Shown here: in pieces, positions 26,010-36,068 of the stretch | Numbering within the stretch: position 1 is the stretch's first letter | Layout: each line of letters opens with the position of its first letter | Assembly: GCA_041667115.1 (NCBI GenBank) | Contig: JBAYFO010000001.1 | Span: forward strand, 62,001-126,000 | DNA from: UBA1563 sp041667115 | Lineage (GTDB): Bacteria; Bacteroidota; Ignavibacteria; Ignavibacteriales; Ignavibacteriaceae | Direction of reading: 5' to 3' | Length of the DNA: 64,000 nucleotides | Notes under the pieces: generated by a model | The model's input: the letters and a program-made list of their open reading frames with translations, nothing else | The model's database searches: none | Told to the model about the DNA's origin: nothing | Position numbers and translations under genes: made by a program

Positions 26010-27560
26010 CTACACCTTAAACTCTTTAATAATCTTCTGTATCTGCTCTTCGCTTATCCCGCTGCCGTACTCAGTTTGTTTTGTCTTTTTTTCGGCGTCG
26101 TACGATTTGTTTATCACCGGGTTTCCTGCCCGCGCTTTCAACCGCTCTTCAATCTCCTGAATAAAACTTCCGCCTTGATTAGTAAATGATGACGAAGTTT
26201 TTCCGCTGTTAATAGGATTCGTTTCAAACGCAAGATATTTTATATTCATCAGGTGTTTAGCCGAAACATTCTCCGAAATGATTGATCCGCCCCACGTTCC
26301 AGGTCCAAGGGTTAAAGAGGGAAGGAGAGAAGTGGTAAATCCAACCGCGCCAAGCGAAGCAACAGTGTTCGCCAGGATTCTAAATGCCGGTTTCTCTAAA
26401 GCGAACTTCATAATGATATCGTTATCGTTGCTGTGGATTGACATTGTGTGTCCAACACCGCCGAATTGCAAGAGATCGATACATTTATGACATCCTTCAA
26501 GCCAACCGTCCACCGTATAAAAAGCTAAGATCGGTGAAAGCTTTTCGTACGAAAGAGGTTCTTCTTTGCCTACGGCGGAAATTTCCGCAACCAAAACTTT
26601 TGTTGAATCGGGGACAGAAAATCCGGCGTAGTTTGCTATCCATGCAGCAGGTTTTCCAACTATTTCGGGATTTATTCTTCCTTCTTTTAAAATTGCTTTA
26701 CCCAGTTTTAATTTTTCATCATCACTTACAAAATAGCAGCCTTGCAGTTTCGCTTCTGCAATAACTTTTTCGCGCAAAGGTCTGTCAACTATCATCGCTT
26801 GTTCCGATGAGCATAAAGTTCCGTTGTCGAACGTTGTTCCGTAAACAATATCGGCGACAGCTTTTTTATAATTTGCAGTTCTTTCAATAAACGCCGGAAC
26901 ATTTCCTGCGCCAACGCCATACGCCGGTGTGCCGGAACTGTAGGCGGCTTTTACCATCTGGTTACTGCCTGTTGCAAGAATTACGGCAATGTTTTTATCG
27001 TGCATTAATGCGTCGGTTCCTTCAATGGTTGCAGTTGTCATGCATTGTATTAATCCTTTCGGAGCGCCTGCTTTTTCTGCTGCGTCTGAAAGCACACGTA
27101 ATGCTTCGGCGGTACAATTTCTGGTCCGGGGATGAGGACTTGCGACAATTCCGTTTCTGCTTTTTACGGAAATTATTGCTTTAAACATTGCTGTAGATGT
27201 AGGATTGGTTGAAGGAATAAGCGCAGCAACAACTCCCATCGGTTCGGCTATTTTTAATACTTTTCCTTTGTGAAGACTTTCGATTACTCCAACCGTTTTT
27301 AAATCTTTAATTGAATCGTAAACGTTTTTTGTTCCGAATCGATTCTTCATTATTTTATCTTCGTATTTTCCAAAGCCGCTTTCGTCGCACGCCATTTTGG
27401 CAAGGCGTTCGGCGTTCTGATATCCGGCGTCAGCCATTGCTTTAACTACTTTATCAACCTGTTCCTGGCTGAAATGTTTAAATTCAAGCTGCGCTTCCTT
27501 TGCTTTACGGGCTAATTCACGCGCTTCTTGTATTGATACGAGATCTTTTTCCAACTGCAT
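26010..27560 (-). CDS. Acylating aldehyde dehydrogenase
   Basis: A 516-residue protein from the ATG at 27560, preceded by GAGGAAACA; the frame opens earlier at a TTG (27584), which is less likely. It resembles the acetaldehyde dehydrogenase half of AdhE and EutE/PduP: IPSTNPTST, SPHPRTRNCT, and catalytic Cys250 in NGTLCSSEQA. The reaction is aldehyde + CoA + NAD to acyl-CoA. After the catalytic domain comes a Gly/Lys-rich linker and a short amphipathic helix SEEQIQKIIKEFKV, similar to encapsulation helices of microcompartment enzymes; no shell genes are in the window. Confidence 0.88.
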   Translation of the reverse strand: MQLEKDLVSIQEARELARKAKEAQLEFKHFSQEQVDKVVKAMADAGYQNAERLAKMACDESGFGKYEDKIMKNRFGTKNVYDSIKDLKTVGVIESLHKGKVLKIAEPMGVVAALIPSTNPTSTAMFKAIISVKSRNGIVASPHPRTRNCTAEALRVLSDAAEKAGAPKGLIQCMTTATIEGTDALMHDKNIAVILATGSNQMVKAAYSSGTPAYGVGAGNVPAFIERTANYKKAVADIVYGTTFDNGTLCSSEQAMIVDRPLREKVIAEAKLQGCYFVSDDEKLKLGKAILKEGRINPEIVGKPAAWIANYAGFSVPDSTKVLVAEISAVGKEEPLSYEKLSPILAFYTVDGWLEGCHKCIDLLQFGGVGHTMSIHSNDNDIIMKFALEKPAFRILANTVASLGAVGFTTSLLPSLTLGPGTWGGSIISENVSAKHLMNIKYLAFETNPINSGKTSSSFTNQGGSFIQEIEERLKARAGNPVINKSYDAEKKTKQTEYGSGISEEQIQKIIKEFKV

Positions 27561-27619
27561 TGTTTCCTCAAAAAGTTGTTGCAAATATAGAAAGAAGTAG
27601 AAAGAGTTTCAATCTGAAT

Positions 27620-28369
27620 TTATTTAAATAGCTCTTTTAATTTTTGATAACCCGTTTTGCTAACGGAGAGTTTCTTTCCGTTGTGTAGGGTTACCTGGTA
27701 GGATTCTTTTTCCAGAAGATCAATTTGCTTAATTGCTCCGGATGCCACAATATACGAACGATGAATCCGCACAAAATTTGTTTCATCCAGATGTTCTTCA
27801 AAATATTTCATCGTCTTTTGTTTTAGATATTTTGCTTTACCGGTATGGACGTAAACATAATCATCCTGCGCTTCTAGAAATTCAACTTCACCAATGGGAA
27901 TGATATGAATCCTCGTTCCGTCTTTTATCAATATTTTGTCAAGCTTTTCTCCTGAGTTTTTAACGGAAAGTAAATCATCATAGGAAATCTCCTCATGTAT
28001 TTCATGCGAGAGTTTATCAAATATCTTTTTCACCGCGTTGTTAAATCGTTCGGCGGAGAAAGGTTTTAAGAGATAGTCTACCGCGTTCATCTCAAATGCT
28101 TTTATTGCATATTGGTCGTAAGCGGTTGTAAAAATAATTTCGGGAGGATTGTTGAGCAGCTCCAGCATTTCAAATCCGGTAAGTTTCGGCATCTGAATAT
28201 CAAGAAAAATAAAATCGGGTTTATTCTCTTGGATTACTTTTATTCCTTCAAAACCGTTCTCGCATTCTGCAATTACTTCAACGTTGAGAAATTCTTCCAA
28301 ATATTTTTTTATCAGCTGCCGCGCCAAAGGTTCGTCGTCAATAATAACAACGCGATAGTTATGCTTCAT
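27620..28369 (-). CDS. LytTR-family response regulator
   Basis: A receiver domain with phosphoacceptor Asp57 (FIFLDIQMPKLTGFE) and Lys in LLKPF, followed by a C-terminal LytTR DNA-binding domain (VEFLEAQDDYVYVHTG...FVRIHRSYIV). The start at 28369 (MKHNYRVV) is chosen over 28381 because it reduces overlap with the kinase gene to 11 bp. Together with the kinase it forms a LytS/LytT-type system; upstream is a LiaF-like gene, which suggests envelope-stress control. Confidence 0.9.
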   Translation of the reverse strand: MKHNYRVVIIDDEPLARQLIKKYLEEFLNVEVIAECENGFEGIKVIQENKPDFIFLDIQMPKLTGFEMLELLNNPPEIIFTTAYDQYAIKAFEMNAVDYLLKPFSAERFNNAVKKIFDKLSHEIHEEISYDDLLSVKNSGEKLDKILIKDGTRIHIIPIGEVEFLEAQDDYVYVHTGKAKYLKQKTMKYFEEHLDETNFVRIHRSYIVASGAIKQIDLLEKESYQVTLHNGKKLSVSKTGYQKLKELFK

Positions 28370-29402
28370 TACGTACATCATTTTTTAATGGAATAAAGAG
28401 AAACACGCGGAAGATATTTTCATCTTTTTCAATTTTAATTAAGTCATCTTGCCGGTAGAGAATTTTCATCCGTTTGCTGATATTGGTCAACCCGATCCCT
28501 TCTCCTTTGTGCTTTTCTCCTCCGTCGGTAAAATTATTTTCAACCGTTATTTTAATATAGTTTGAATACTTTTCAGCGGTGAATAAAATACGTACTTTTT
28601 CTATCGCTTCGTAAACGCCGTATTTAATAGAATTCTCAAAAAGCGGTTGCAAAATCATGGAAGGGATTTCTTCTTTCAAAAGCGTTTCGTCAACCTTTTC
28701 TTCAAAAGAAAATTTATCACCGAAACGGATCTTCTCGATATCCACATACATCCGGCAATTATTCAATTCATCTCCTAAAAGAGAATAAGGTTTTGTGTTC
28801 GTCAGCGTAGAGCGCATAAAGTCAGCTAGTTTAATGGTCATGCTTCCCGCTTTTTCTGATGAAATGTGTGTTAGCGCGGCAATAGAATTTAAGGCGTTAA
28901 AGATGAAATGAGGATTGATCTGAAATTTTAGATTTTTCAATTCGGTTTCAGTAATAATATTTTTTAACGAGACCTCGTTCTCAACCTTCTCACGGTAGTT
29001 ATCGTAATAAAGGAATAAATAGTTGAAAGCGGTAATAAGGAAATAAACCGTCATTCCGATGATGATCCGGAAACCTATTGATTCGTTAAAAAAATTCTGA
29101 TAAATGCTATCCTCGATCAGCAGGAATAAAAATATTTTGCAGATGCTTACCCAAATGGCGGAAACCAGCAAAGCTCCCAAAAGATGCGTGAAGAGAAAGC
29201 GGGGGAGCTTCTTTCTGTTGAATTCAACAAATTGCGCTTGAAATTTAAAACTTAAAGTAAAAGCGGCATAAGCCGTTACGGAAATGAGCCCGTCGAGTAA
29301 GCTCCACGTAACGTTTAATTTTAATCCTTGATATAAAACTCCGAACGTGATACCAAAGATCAAAATCCAAATTGCTATGCCGCTAATGAATTTATTTTTC
29401 AT
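28359..29402 (-). CDS. LytS/YehU-type sensor histidine kinase
   Basis: A 347-residue kinase with four membrane helices (residues ~6-25, 35-55, 70-95, 110-135), then a short linker and the PF06580-type core: QINPHFIFNALNSIAALTH with phosphoacceptor His165, and an ATPase part with PLFENSIKYGV and GEGIGLTNI. It starts 4 bp after the LiaF-like gene and overlaps the regulator gene. The signal is unknown; this kinase type often senses membrane or cell-wall state. Confidence 0.9.
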   Translation of the reverse strand: MKNKFISGIAIWILIFGITFGVLYQGLKLNVTWSLLDGLISVTAYAAFTLSFKFQAQFVEFNRKKLPRFLFTHLLGALLVSAIWVSICKIFLFLLIEDSIYQNFFNESIGFRIIIGMTVYFLITAFNYLFLYYDNYREKVENEVSLKNIITETELKNLKFQINPHFIFNALNSIAALTHISSEKAGSMTIKLADFMRSTLTNTKPYSLLGDELNNCRMYVDIEKIRFGDKFSFEEKVDETLLKEEIPSMILQPLFENSIKYGVYEAIEKVRILFTAEKYSNYIKITVENNFTDGGEKHKGEGIGLTNISKRMKILYRQDDLIKIEKDENIFRVFLFIPLKNDVRNEA

Positions 29403-29406
29403 TAAG

Positions 29407-30120
29407 TTAGATTAACTTTATTTCTCCGCCGCCGAAAATTACAACACCTTTTATTCTCAGCACTCTATCTTTTTCAACTACTAAGAGGGGATCTCTTTTC
29501 CCTTTAATTCCGAATCCGCCAAACAGAGGGAAGACATCGACAATCACGTTCCATTCTTTCGGAACCATTATAGTTGTTCCACCAAAAATAGCAATTACAT
29601 CGATAATATTTTCACCTTCAGCTAATTTACAACCGGATAAATTTATTTCATTTCCTCCAAATATAGAAGTAATGTTTCCGCCTCTAAAAGCAGTCGAATT
29701 AATAAATTTCGAACTTCCTCCAAAAATTGAGATCACGTCAAATTTATCATCCCATACTTCTTCAGCATCTCCCATTTCCGTCTTAATATGGGTTGGTGCA
29801 GTTCTGTTATGTTTTACTAAGATCATAAATCCGAATCCAATGAGAATGATCGGGAGTATAAATGCAGAAAACTCAATATTGTAATAGTGAGAAAGGTGCA
29901 TGCCTCCTCCGACCGCTATTAATGCTATTCCAAACCACTTTTTAGATGAATTTAAAAAACTTAATATTCCCACGAAGATTAAGATTGAAGGGAATGAAAA
30001 CAGGATGTGCGTTATGTTAAGATCGATGAAATCGAAATTCCTCAGCAAGAAAAGTGCTCCTGCCAAAATTAAGATCGCTCCTAAAAACATTCTTCCGGTT
30101 GATTGAGTTTTTTCTAACAT
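29407..30120 (-). CDS. LiaF-like membrane protein
   Basis: About 237 residues from the ATG at 30120, preceded by GGAG (7-nt spacing); the longer frame to 30198 lacks support. Four short hydrophobic segments (MFLGAILILAGALFLL, ILFSFPSILIFVGIL, WFGIALIAVGGGMHL, FILPIILIGFGFMIL) are followed by a beta-rich domain of repeated IFGG units (VISIFGGSSKF, TSIFGGNEINL, IAIFGGTTI, FPLFGGFGIKG), as in LiaF C-termini. LiaF inhibits the LiaRS kinase in Firmicutes; the operon here pairs it with LytS/LytT, so an analogous modulatory role is inferred. Confidence 0.82.
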   Translation of the reverse strand: MLEKTQSTGRMFLGAILILAGALFLLRNFDFIDLNITHILFSFPSILIFVGILSFLNSSKKWFGIALIAVGGGMHLSHYYNIEFSAFILPIILIGFGFMILVKHNRTAPTHIKTEMGDAEEVWDDKFDVISIFGGSSKFINSTAFRGGNITSIFGGNEINLSGCKLAEGENIIDVIAIFGGTTIMVPKEWNVIVDVFPLFGGFGIKGKRDPLLVVEKDRVLRIKGVVIFGGGEIKLI

Positions 30121-30407
30121 GTTTGTTCTCCATTTGTTTTTTTTCAATCGAAAATTACTATTATTTATTCCCGTAAATGAATGAAAATCGGTGAACAACG
30201 GAAAACCGTCGGTGAATAAAGAAAAACTAAAAATTGTTTAAAAAGCAAGAAGAAAAAAAAATATTTTTTTAACTGATTTTTTTCTTTGCACATACCCAAA
30301 ATATTTTTAGTTTGGTGACAGAGTTTCGTATAAAAAAAATCCAACAAAAACCGCAAAAAATTGAAAAAAACATATACAAAATATTTAACCGCTAACAAAG
30401 GAGTCGT

Positions 30408-33400
30408 ATGAAAGTAAAACGTTTTTTTACTGAATCGAATAATGGGCAAACTTCTTCTGTTTCCTACGAAAAAAGAATTTCAGAAATTAAAAATCCTGAC
30501 GGATCAACCGTCTTCAAAATGGAAGACATTTTAATTCCGTCTTCATGGTCTCAGGTGGCTGCCGATGTTATCGCGCAAAAATATTTTCGTAAAGCCGGCA
30601 TTCCAAAAATTACAAAACGGATTGCCGAAGAAGGAGTTCCCGAATGGCTGCAAGCATCAGAACCTGATACTGAAAAATTAGCCAGGCTTTCAGAACAAGA
30701 ACGTTTCATCGCAGAAAAAGATGCTAAACAAGTTTTCCATCGTCTTGCTGGTTGCTGGACGTATTGGGGTTGGAAGGGAAATTATTTCGATAAAGAAGAA
30801 GATGCTTTAGCTTTTTACAATGAACTTGTTTACATGCTTGAAAACCAAATGGCGGCTCCGAATAGCCCACAGTGGTTTAATACCGGGTTACATTGGGCTT
30901 ATGGAATTACCGGTCCATCGCAAGGACATTTTTATGTTGATTACCAAACCGGGCAATTAACAAAATCAGAAGATGCTTATACACATCCGCAACCACACGC
31001 TTGCTTTATTCAGTCAGTCAATGATGACTTAGTGAATGAAGGAGGAATAATGGATTTGTGGGTTCGTGAAGCCAGGTTGTTTAAATATGGTTCGGGAACA
31101 GGAAGTAATTTTTCAGACATTCGTGGAGAAGGAGAAAAACTTAGCGGTGGTGGAAAATCATCCGGGTTAATGTCTTTCCTTCGTATCGGTGATAGATCTG
31201 CTGGGGCAATTAAATCCGGTGGAACAACTCGCCGCGCCGCAAAAATGGTTTGCCTTGATTTAGATCATCCTGATATTCTTGAATTTATTAATTGGAAAGT
31301 TGTCGAAGAACAAAAAGTTGCTTCACTTGTAGCAGGTTCAAAAGCGTTGAATGTTCACCTAAATGCAATCATAAAAGCTTGCTATGATGAACATCCTGAA
31401 AACGATCGCTTCAATAAAAAATTAAATCTTAAATTGCAGAAAGCAATTATTGAAGCAAGAAAAGCCTTCATTCCGAACAATTATATTGATCGTGTTATTC
31501 ATTTAGCTAAACTCGGATTCAAATCAATTGAATTTCCTGTTTACGATGTTGACTGGAATTCAGACGCGTACGCAACCGTAGCCGGACAAAACTCCAATAA
31601 TTCCATTCGGATTACCAACGATTTTATGGAAGCCGTAATGCGTGACGGTGAATGGCATCTCTATGGACGAAATGAAAAAAAACTCGCGAAAAAAGAAGGA
31701 AGGAAAGCAAAACCTTTTAAAACTTATAAAGCGAAAGAATTATGGGATGATATAGCATATGCGGCTTGGGCTAGCGCTGATCCGGGCGTACAATATCATT
31801 CAACAATAAATGAATGGCACACGTGTCCGAACAGCGGCGAAATCCGCGCTTCAAATCCTTGCAGTGAATATATGTTTTTGGACGATACTGCATGTAATTT
31901 AGCTTCGCTTAATCTTGTTAAGTTTTATGATAATAAAAAACATAAATTTAATATTCCGGCGTTTCGCCATGCTACTCGTTTGTGGACTATCGTGTTGGAA
32001 ATTTCTGTTCTTATGGCGCAATTCCCAAGCAAAAATATCGCCCAATTAAGTTACGATTTTAGAACTCTTGGACTTGGATATGCAAATCTCGGTTCACTAT
32101 TGATGCTTCAGGGAATTCCGTATGATAGTAACGAAGGCTTTAATATTTGCGGATCGATAACCGCTATTATGCATATGACCGCTTACGCAACATCCGCAGA
32201 AATGGCAAAAGAACTTGGCACATTCTCTCAATTTGAAATGAACCGCGAACCGATGCTTCGTGTTATCAAGAATCATAGAAGAGCCGCATACAATGCAGGT
32301 AAAAATGAATATGAAAAAATAACAATTACTCCTACTGGCATTGATCCGGTCTTTAGCCCTGCCGACTTATTAAAAGCAGCACGTGAAGATGCCGACAAAG
32401 CTTTAGAGCTTGGTGAAAAATATGGGTTTAGAAATGCTCAAGTAACCGTAATTGCGCCAACCGGTACAATCGGTTTGGTGATGGATTGCGATACGACTGG
32501 CGTTGAACCTGATTTCGCTTTGGTAAAATTTAAAAAACTTGCCGGCGGTGGTTATTTCAAGATTATCAACGCTTCAATTCCACCGGCACTTGAACGTCTC
32601 GGGTACAATGCCGCACAAATTGATGAAATAATTAAATATAGCGTTGGGCACGGTACCCTGGTTGCAGGCCCCTATATCAATCACGAATTATTGAAAGCAA
32701 AAGGATTTACTGAAGAGGCATTGCAGACAATTGAAGAAATGTTGCCTTCAGTTTTTGAAATAAGTTTCGCGTTTAATAAGTATACCTTGGGCGCTGAGTT
32801 CATTATCAATAAGTTAGGCATTCCTGAAGAACAAGTGAATGCGTATGATTTCGATTTATTAAAGGCACTCGGTTTTTCAAAGCAAGAAATTTCTTCGGCG
32901 AATGATTATGTCTGCGGAACCATGACACTAGAAGGTGCGCCTCATCTAAAGTTTGAACATTATCCCGTTTTTGATTGTGCAAACAAGTGTGGGAAAAAAG
33001 GAACACGTTTTATTAGACCAATGGCTCACATAAAAATGATGTCATCTGCGCAGCCGTTTATTTCCGGGGCAATTTCCAAAACGATCAATTTTCCGAATCA
33101 AGCATCGATTGAAGATATAAAAGATGCTTATATGCAATCATGGAAAGCCGGCTGCAAAGCGAACGCACTTTACCGTGATGGTTCTAAACTATCGCAACCG
33201 TTAAATTCTGTTTCTGATGAAGACCTTGAAGCAATCTTAGAAGAAAAAGAAAACAACGATATCGTAAAAGTTGCTGAGAGAATTATCCATCGATATATAG
33301 CCAAACGAAGAAGATTACCGGATAGACGTTCCGGATTTACTCAGAAAGCAAAAATCAACGGACAATCTGTCTATATAAGAACAGGTGAATATGATAACGG

Positions 33401-33995
33401 ACAATTAGGCGAAATATTTATTGATATGCACCGTGAAGGAGCAACTGTTAGAAGTCTGCTTAATGTTTTTGCTATAGCGATTTCTCTTGGACTTCAACAC
33501 GGCGTTCCGTTAGAAGAATTTGTGGACGCGTTTGTGTTCACCCGTTTTGATCCAAGTGGAATAGTTACAGGAAATTCAAAAATAAAATTTTCAACCTCGG
33601 TTATAGATTATATTTTTAGAGAACTTGCGGTAACCTATCTTAGCAGAAATGATCTTGCCCATGTCGATCCGAGTGAACATTCATCAACTACTCCTAAAAA
33701 TATTGTGAAAAAACTTGAACCGGAATTTGAAAGTGAAGAGTTAATTAGTGAAAGGGTTATTGAATTAGATAAGAGTGAAGTTCCCTCGTACAACTATAAT
33801 CTCTCAACTATAAAAAACAAAAATATGCCTAAGCAGGGAGCTTCTCCATCTAATTCACTTAAAAATAAAGTTCAAGAGGCAATTGAAAAAGGTTATACCG
33901 GAGACGTTTGCCTTGAGTGCCAAAGCATGACAATGGTTCGCAACGGGACTTGTTTGAAATGTATGACGTGCGGTGCAACATCCGGATGCAGCTAA
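30408..33995 (+). CDS. nrdJ: Adenosylcobalamin-dependent ribonucleotide reductase
   Basis: A 1195-residue class II reductase with AAAGGAG 6 nt before the ATG. Catalytic elements are visible: first thiol Cys in HACFIQSV, NPCSEY with the radical-site Cys and Glu, GTGSNFSDIRGEG, and a C-terminal redox tail with CLECQSMTM...CLKCMTCGATSGC. It converts ribonucleotides to deoxyribonucleotides using B12, with or without oxygen. Extra residues (~300-410) are inserted between conserved core segments. No cobalamin riboswitch or NrdR box is evident in 30121-30407, which otherwise holds A/T-rich sequence and probably the divergent promoters. Confidence 0.95.
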   Translation: MKVKRFFTESNNGQTSSVSYEKRISEIKNPDGSTVFKMEDILIPSSWSQVAADVIAQKYFRKAGIPKITKRIAEEGVPEWLQASEPDTEKLARLSEQERFIAEKDAKQVFHRLAGCWTYWGWKGNYFDKEEDALAFYNELVYMLENQMAAPNSPQWFNTGLHWAYGITGPSQGHFYVDYQTGQLTKSEDAYTHPQPHACFIQSVNDDLVNEGGIMDLWVREARLFKYGSGTGSNFSDIRGEGEKLSGGGKSSGLMSFLRIGDRSAGAIKSGGTTRRAAKMVCLDLDHPDILEFINWKVVEEQKVASLVAGSKALNVHLNAIIKACYDEHPENDRFNKKLNLKLQKAIIEARKAFIPNNYIDRVIHLAKLGFKSIEFPVYDVDWNSDAYATVAGQNSNNSIRITNDFMEAVMRDGEWHLYGRNEKKLAKKEGRKAKPFKTYKAKELWDDIAYAAWASADPGVQYHSTINEWHTCPNSGEIRASNPCSEYMFLDDTACNLASLNLVKFYDNKKHKFNIPAFRHATRLWTIVLEISVLMAQFPSKNIAQLSYDFRTLGLGYANLGSLLMLQGIPYDSNEGFNICGSITAIMHMTAYATSAEMAKELGTFSQFEMNREPMLRVIKNHRRAAYNAGKNEYEKITITPTGIDPVFSPADLLKAAREDADKALELGEKYGFRNAQVTVIAPTGTIGLVMDCDTTGVEPDFALVKFKKLAGGGYFKIINASIPPALERLGYNAAQIDEIIKYSVGHGTLVAGPYINHELLKAKGFTEEALQTIEEMLPSVFEISFAFNKYTLGAEFIINKLGIPEEQVNAYDFDLLKALGFSKQEISSANDYVCGTMTLEGAPHLKFEHYPVFDCANKCGKKGTRFIRPMAHIKMMSSAQPFISGAISKTINFPNQASIEDIKDAYMQSWKAGCKANALYRDGSKLSQPLNSVSDEDLEAILEEKENNDIVKVAERIIHRYIAKRRRLPDRRSGFTQKAKINGQSVYIRTGEYDNGQLGEIFIDMHREGATVRSLLNVFAIAISLGLQHGVPLEEFVDAFVFTRFDPSGIVTGNSKIKFSTSVIDYIFRELAVTYLSRNDLAHVDPSEHSSTTPKNIVKKLEPEFESEELISERVIELDKSEVPSYNYNLSTIKNKNMPKQGASPSNSLKNKVQEAIEKGYTGDVCLECQSMTMVRNGTCLKCMTCGATSGCS

Positions 33996-34123
33996 ATTTA
34001 TCTAAATAAAATTGCAATTAATTTATCATCATAATATATTAGTTACACATAAATATGTTAGTTCTTGAAAATTACGATTTTGTCAAAATGTTGTTATTTG
34101 CTTAACATTATTAAAGTGAGATC

Positions 34124-35275
34124 ATGAAAAAAATATTCTACGTTATAATGGTTTTTGTTTTTTCTATGTCATTGGCTGATGCCCAGGTATCCAAAGATGG
34201 GTGGGCGATAGGTTTTGGAGCAGTTTCTCCACGGCTTTTTAGTGATGTCTCTGCTGAAAATCTAGATATCGGAGGACAAGTAGTACTTCAAAAAAACCTA
34301 TCTGAGAGAACGATTGTGCGAAGTTCTTTAGATTATCTAAAATTTACAGCTAAACCTACAGCGTTCACTAACACAACATTAAAAGTTGGCATAAGTGTAA
34401 TGTATAACTTGTTTCCTTGTGAAATTATCAGCCCTTATGTTGGGGGTGGTGCATCTGGATTAGTTTATGATCTAACAAGACCTTCAGACGCTTCTATTAA
34501 AGCGCAGTCTTACTATGGCGAAATTTCAGCGGACTTTTTTTTAGGCACGCTTGTTAACTTTTCAGAAGATTGGTTTGTACAGGCTGAATTAGGGGAACAT
34601 ACAATTTCTTCTGATAAATTTGACGGACAAAAGGGAACTAGCGGAGGTTTATTTGGGGGAATGTTAGATTCCTATACTTCCATTTCTTTGGGGCTTCTTT
34701 ATTATTTTGATCCGGGCACGAGATCAACAATCTGTGATGAAGCAACAGGATTGAGTTCTGAAAAAGAAAAATTAATTGATTACGCAAAGATTGAAGAAAT
34801 AGTTCGACAATACGCATCAACCCCTGCAAATGTTGATTATGGCAAAATAGAAGATATTGTTAAAAGAAACTCGACCGGCGGGCTTTTAAGAGAAAGAGTC
34901 ATAACATCTGAAAGAGGTGCGGGTTCAGGTTCGGCAAATTGGGTTCTTGTGGGTGTAAATTTTGAGTTTAACAAATCGGCGCTATCTCCTGAATCTTATC
35001 CTATTTTAGTAAATGCAGTACAAGTTCTTCTTGTAAATCCAGATATTAAAGTCGAAATTCAGGGGCATACCGACAATATCGGCTCCGAATCTTTCAACAC
35101 AAAATTGTCCAAACAAAGAGCCGAAACAGTTAAAAGATTTTTAGTCGCAAAAGGAGTCTCAGCTTCAAGACTTTCAACGGTTGGTGTTGGTTCTTCTATT
35201 CCGGTTGCCGATAATAAAACAGCAGAAGGAAGATCTTTAAATAGAAGAATCGAATTCAAAGTCCTCGGAAAATAA
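34124..35275 (+). CDS. OmpA-family outer-membrane protein
   Basis: A 383-residue protein with a signal peptide ending ADAQ. Residues ~22-200 form a beta-barrel of about eight strands. A linker with KIEEIVRQYA repeats follows, and the C-terminal OmpA domain (VNFEFNKSALSPE, IEVQGHTDN-like IQGHTDNIGS, LSKQRAETVKRFL, NRRIEFKV) binds peptidoglycan. It is a single gene that ends at a strong bidirectional terminator. Confidence 0.9.
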   Translation: MKKIFYVIMVFVFSMSLADAQVSKDGWAIGFGAVSPRLFSDVSAENLDIGGQVVLQKNLSERTIVRSSLDYLKFTAKPTAFTNTTLKVGISVMYNLFPCEIISPYVGGGASGLVYDLTRPSDASIKAQSYYGEISADFFLGTLVNFSEDWFVQAELGEHTISSDKFDGQKGTSGGLFGGMLDSYTSISLGLLYYFDPGTRSTICDEATGLSSEKEKLIDYAKIEEIVRQYASTPANVDYGKIEDIVKRNSTGGLLRERVITSERGAGSGSANWVLVGVNFEFNKSALSPESYPILVNAVQVLLVNPDIKVEIQGHTDNIGSESFNTKLSKQRAETVKRFLVAKGVSASRLSTVGVGSSIPVADNKTAEGRSLNRRIEFKVLGK

Positions 35276-35297
35276 GTTTATAATTTTATTAAAACGA

Positions 35298-35329
35298 AAA
35301 AAAGGGATGTTGAAAAACATCCCTTTTTT
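35298..35329. terminator. Bidirectional terminator, GGGATGTT/AACATCCC with A and T tracts
   Basis: The stem GGGATGTT/AACATCCC is flanked by A7 on the left and T6 on the right, with loop GAAA. It lies 22 bp after the OmpA-family gene stop. Confidence 0.9.
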
Positions 35330-36011
35330 ATTGTAATCACTAAATTACACTTCTCCCTATCCCAAAAATAATTTATTGATGAAAACACATAAAGCATTTC
35401 TATAGCAGCTTAAAATGTTGAAGTTGAAATGCAATAAACGAATCGGATACATGATGAACCATTGTCTAAGCCACAATATACAAAGAGCCAAGAAGCGAAC
35501 TAATGATGCCCATTGAAAAGCAACCAAGAAAACCCATGATCAGTCTTTTTAGTTCTAAAGGAAATCGTAAGTGCTACTTCTCCCCAAATGGAAACAATTA
35601 ATTTTGTCTGAAGTGTTGTTTCAAATCTCTTAACAACTAGATCGATAAACGTTGATTTGTGTACCCAAAACACAATTGTAAGAAATGTTAAAAATACATT
35701 TGCTTGGTTGTCTAATAGTTCCGAATAATTGGTATTACTGAATAAAGTAAATCGTGGAGAGAAAACTAATTGGGAATGCATGTTCCAATTGATGTATCAA
35801 AGTGATCTTGTAAATTAAAGAAATTATTATAGATCAGCATATGAAAAAGGACTTCAGGGGGAAACAATTGTTAATCGGGTAAGTTGGAAATTTTATAAGT
35901 AAAGCAACTTGAAATATTCAAAAGTGAAGATAAAACCATAACGTTCAAGGGGATATCAAGTTTCCAAAAGATCCATGAATAGCGCAGTTCTGATTAAGCG
36001 TCTAATAATCG
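35330..36011. other. Gene-free stretch between convergent OmpA genes
   Basis: I see no credible gene. A 93-codon frame on the minus strand (35500-35781) has no Shine-Dalgarno, no recognisable motif and unusual composition. The stretch may contain old, decayed coding sequence. Confidence 0.45.
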
Positions 36012-36044
36012 AAAGAAGCGGCATTTAATGTCTGCCGCTTCTTC
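36012..36044 (-). terminator. Terminator hairpin GAAGCGGCA/TGCCGCTTC
   Basis: A 13-bp stem (GAAAGAAGCGGCA with TGCCGCTTCTTCC) with a 9-nt loop, 24 bp downstream of the stop of the minus-strand OmpA-family gene. Confidence 0.75.
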
Positions 36045-36068
36045 CAAAATGACCAATAATTTACAGAA

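Noticed and set aside
30121..30407. Cobalamin riboswitch or Bacteroidota-type promoter (TTTG...TAnnTTTG) before nrdJ
   Set aside because: No conserved B12-box was found; the promoter-like match (TTTG, then TAGTTTG) is off by one base from the expected pattern.
35500..35781. 93-codon minus-strand frame
   Set aside because: No ribosome binding site, no recognisable family, composition unlike neighbours.
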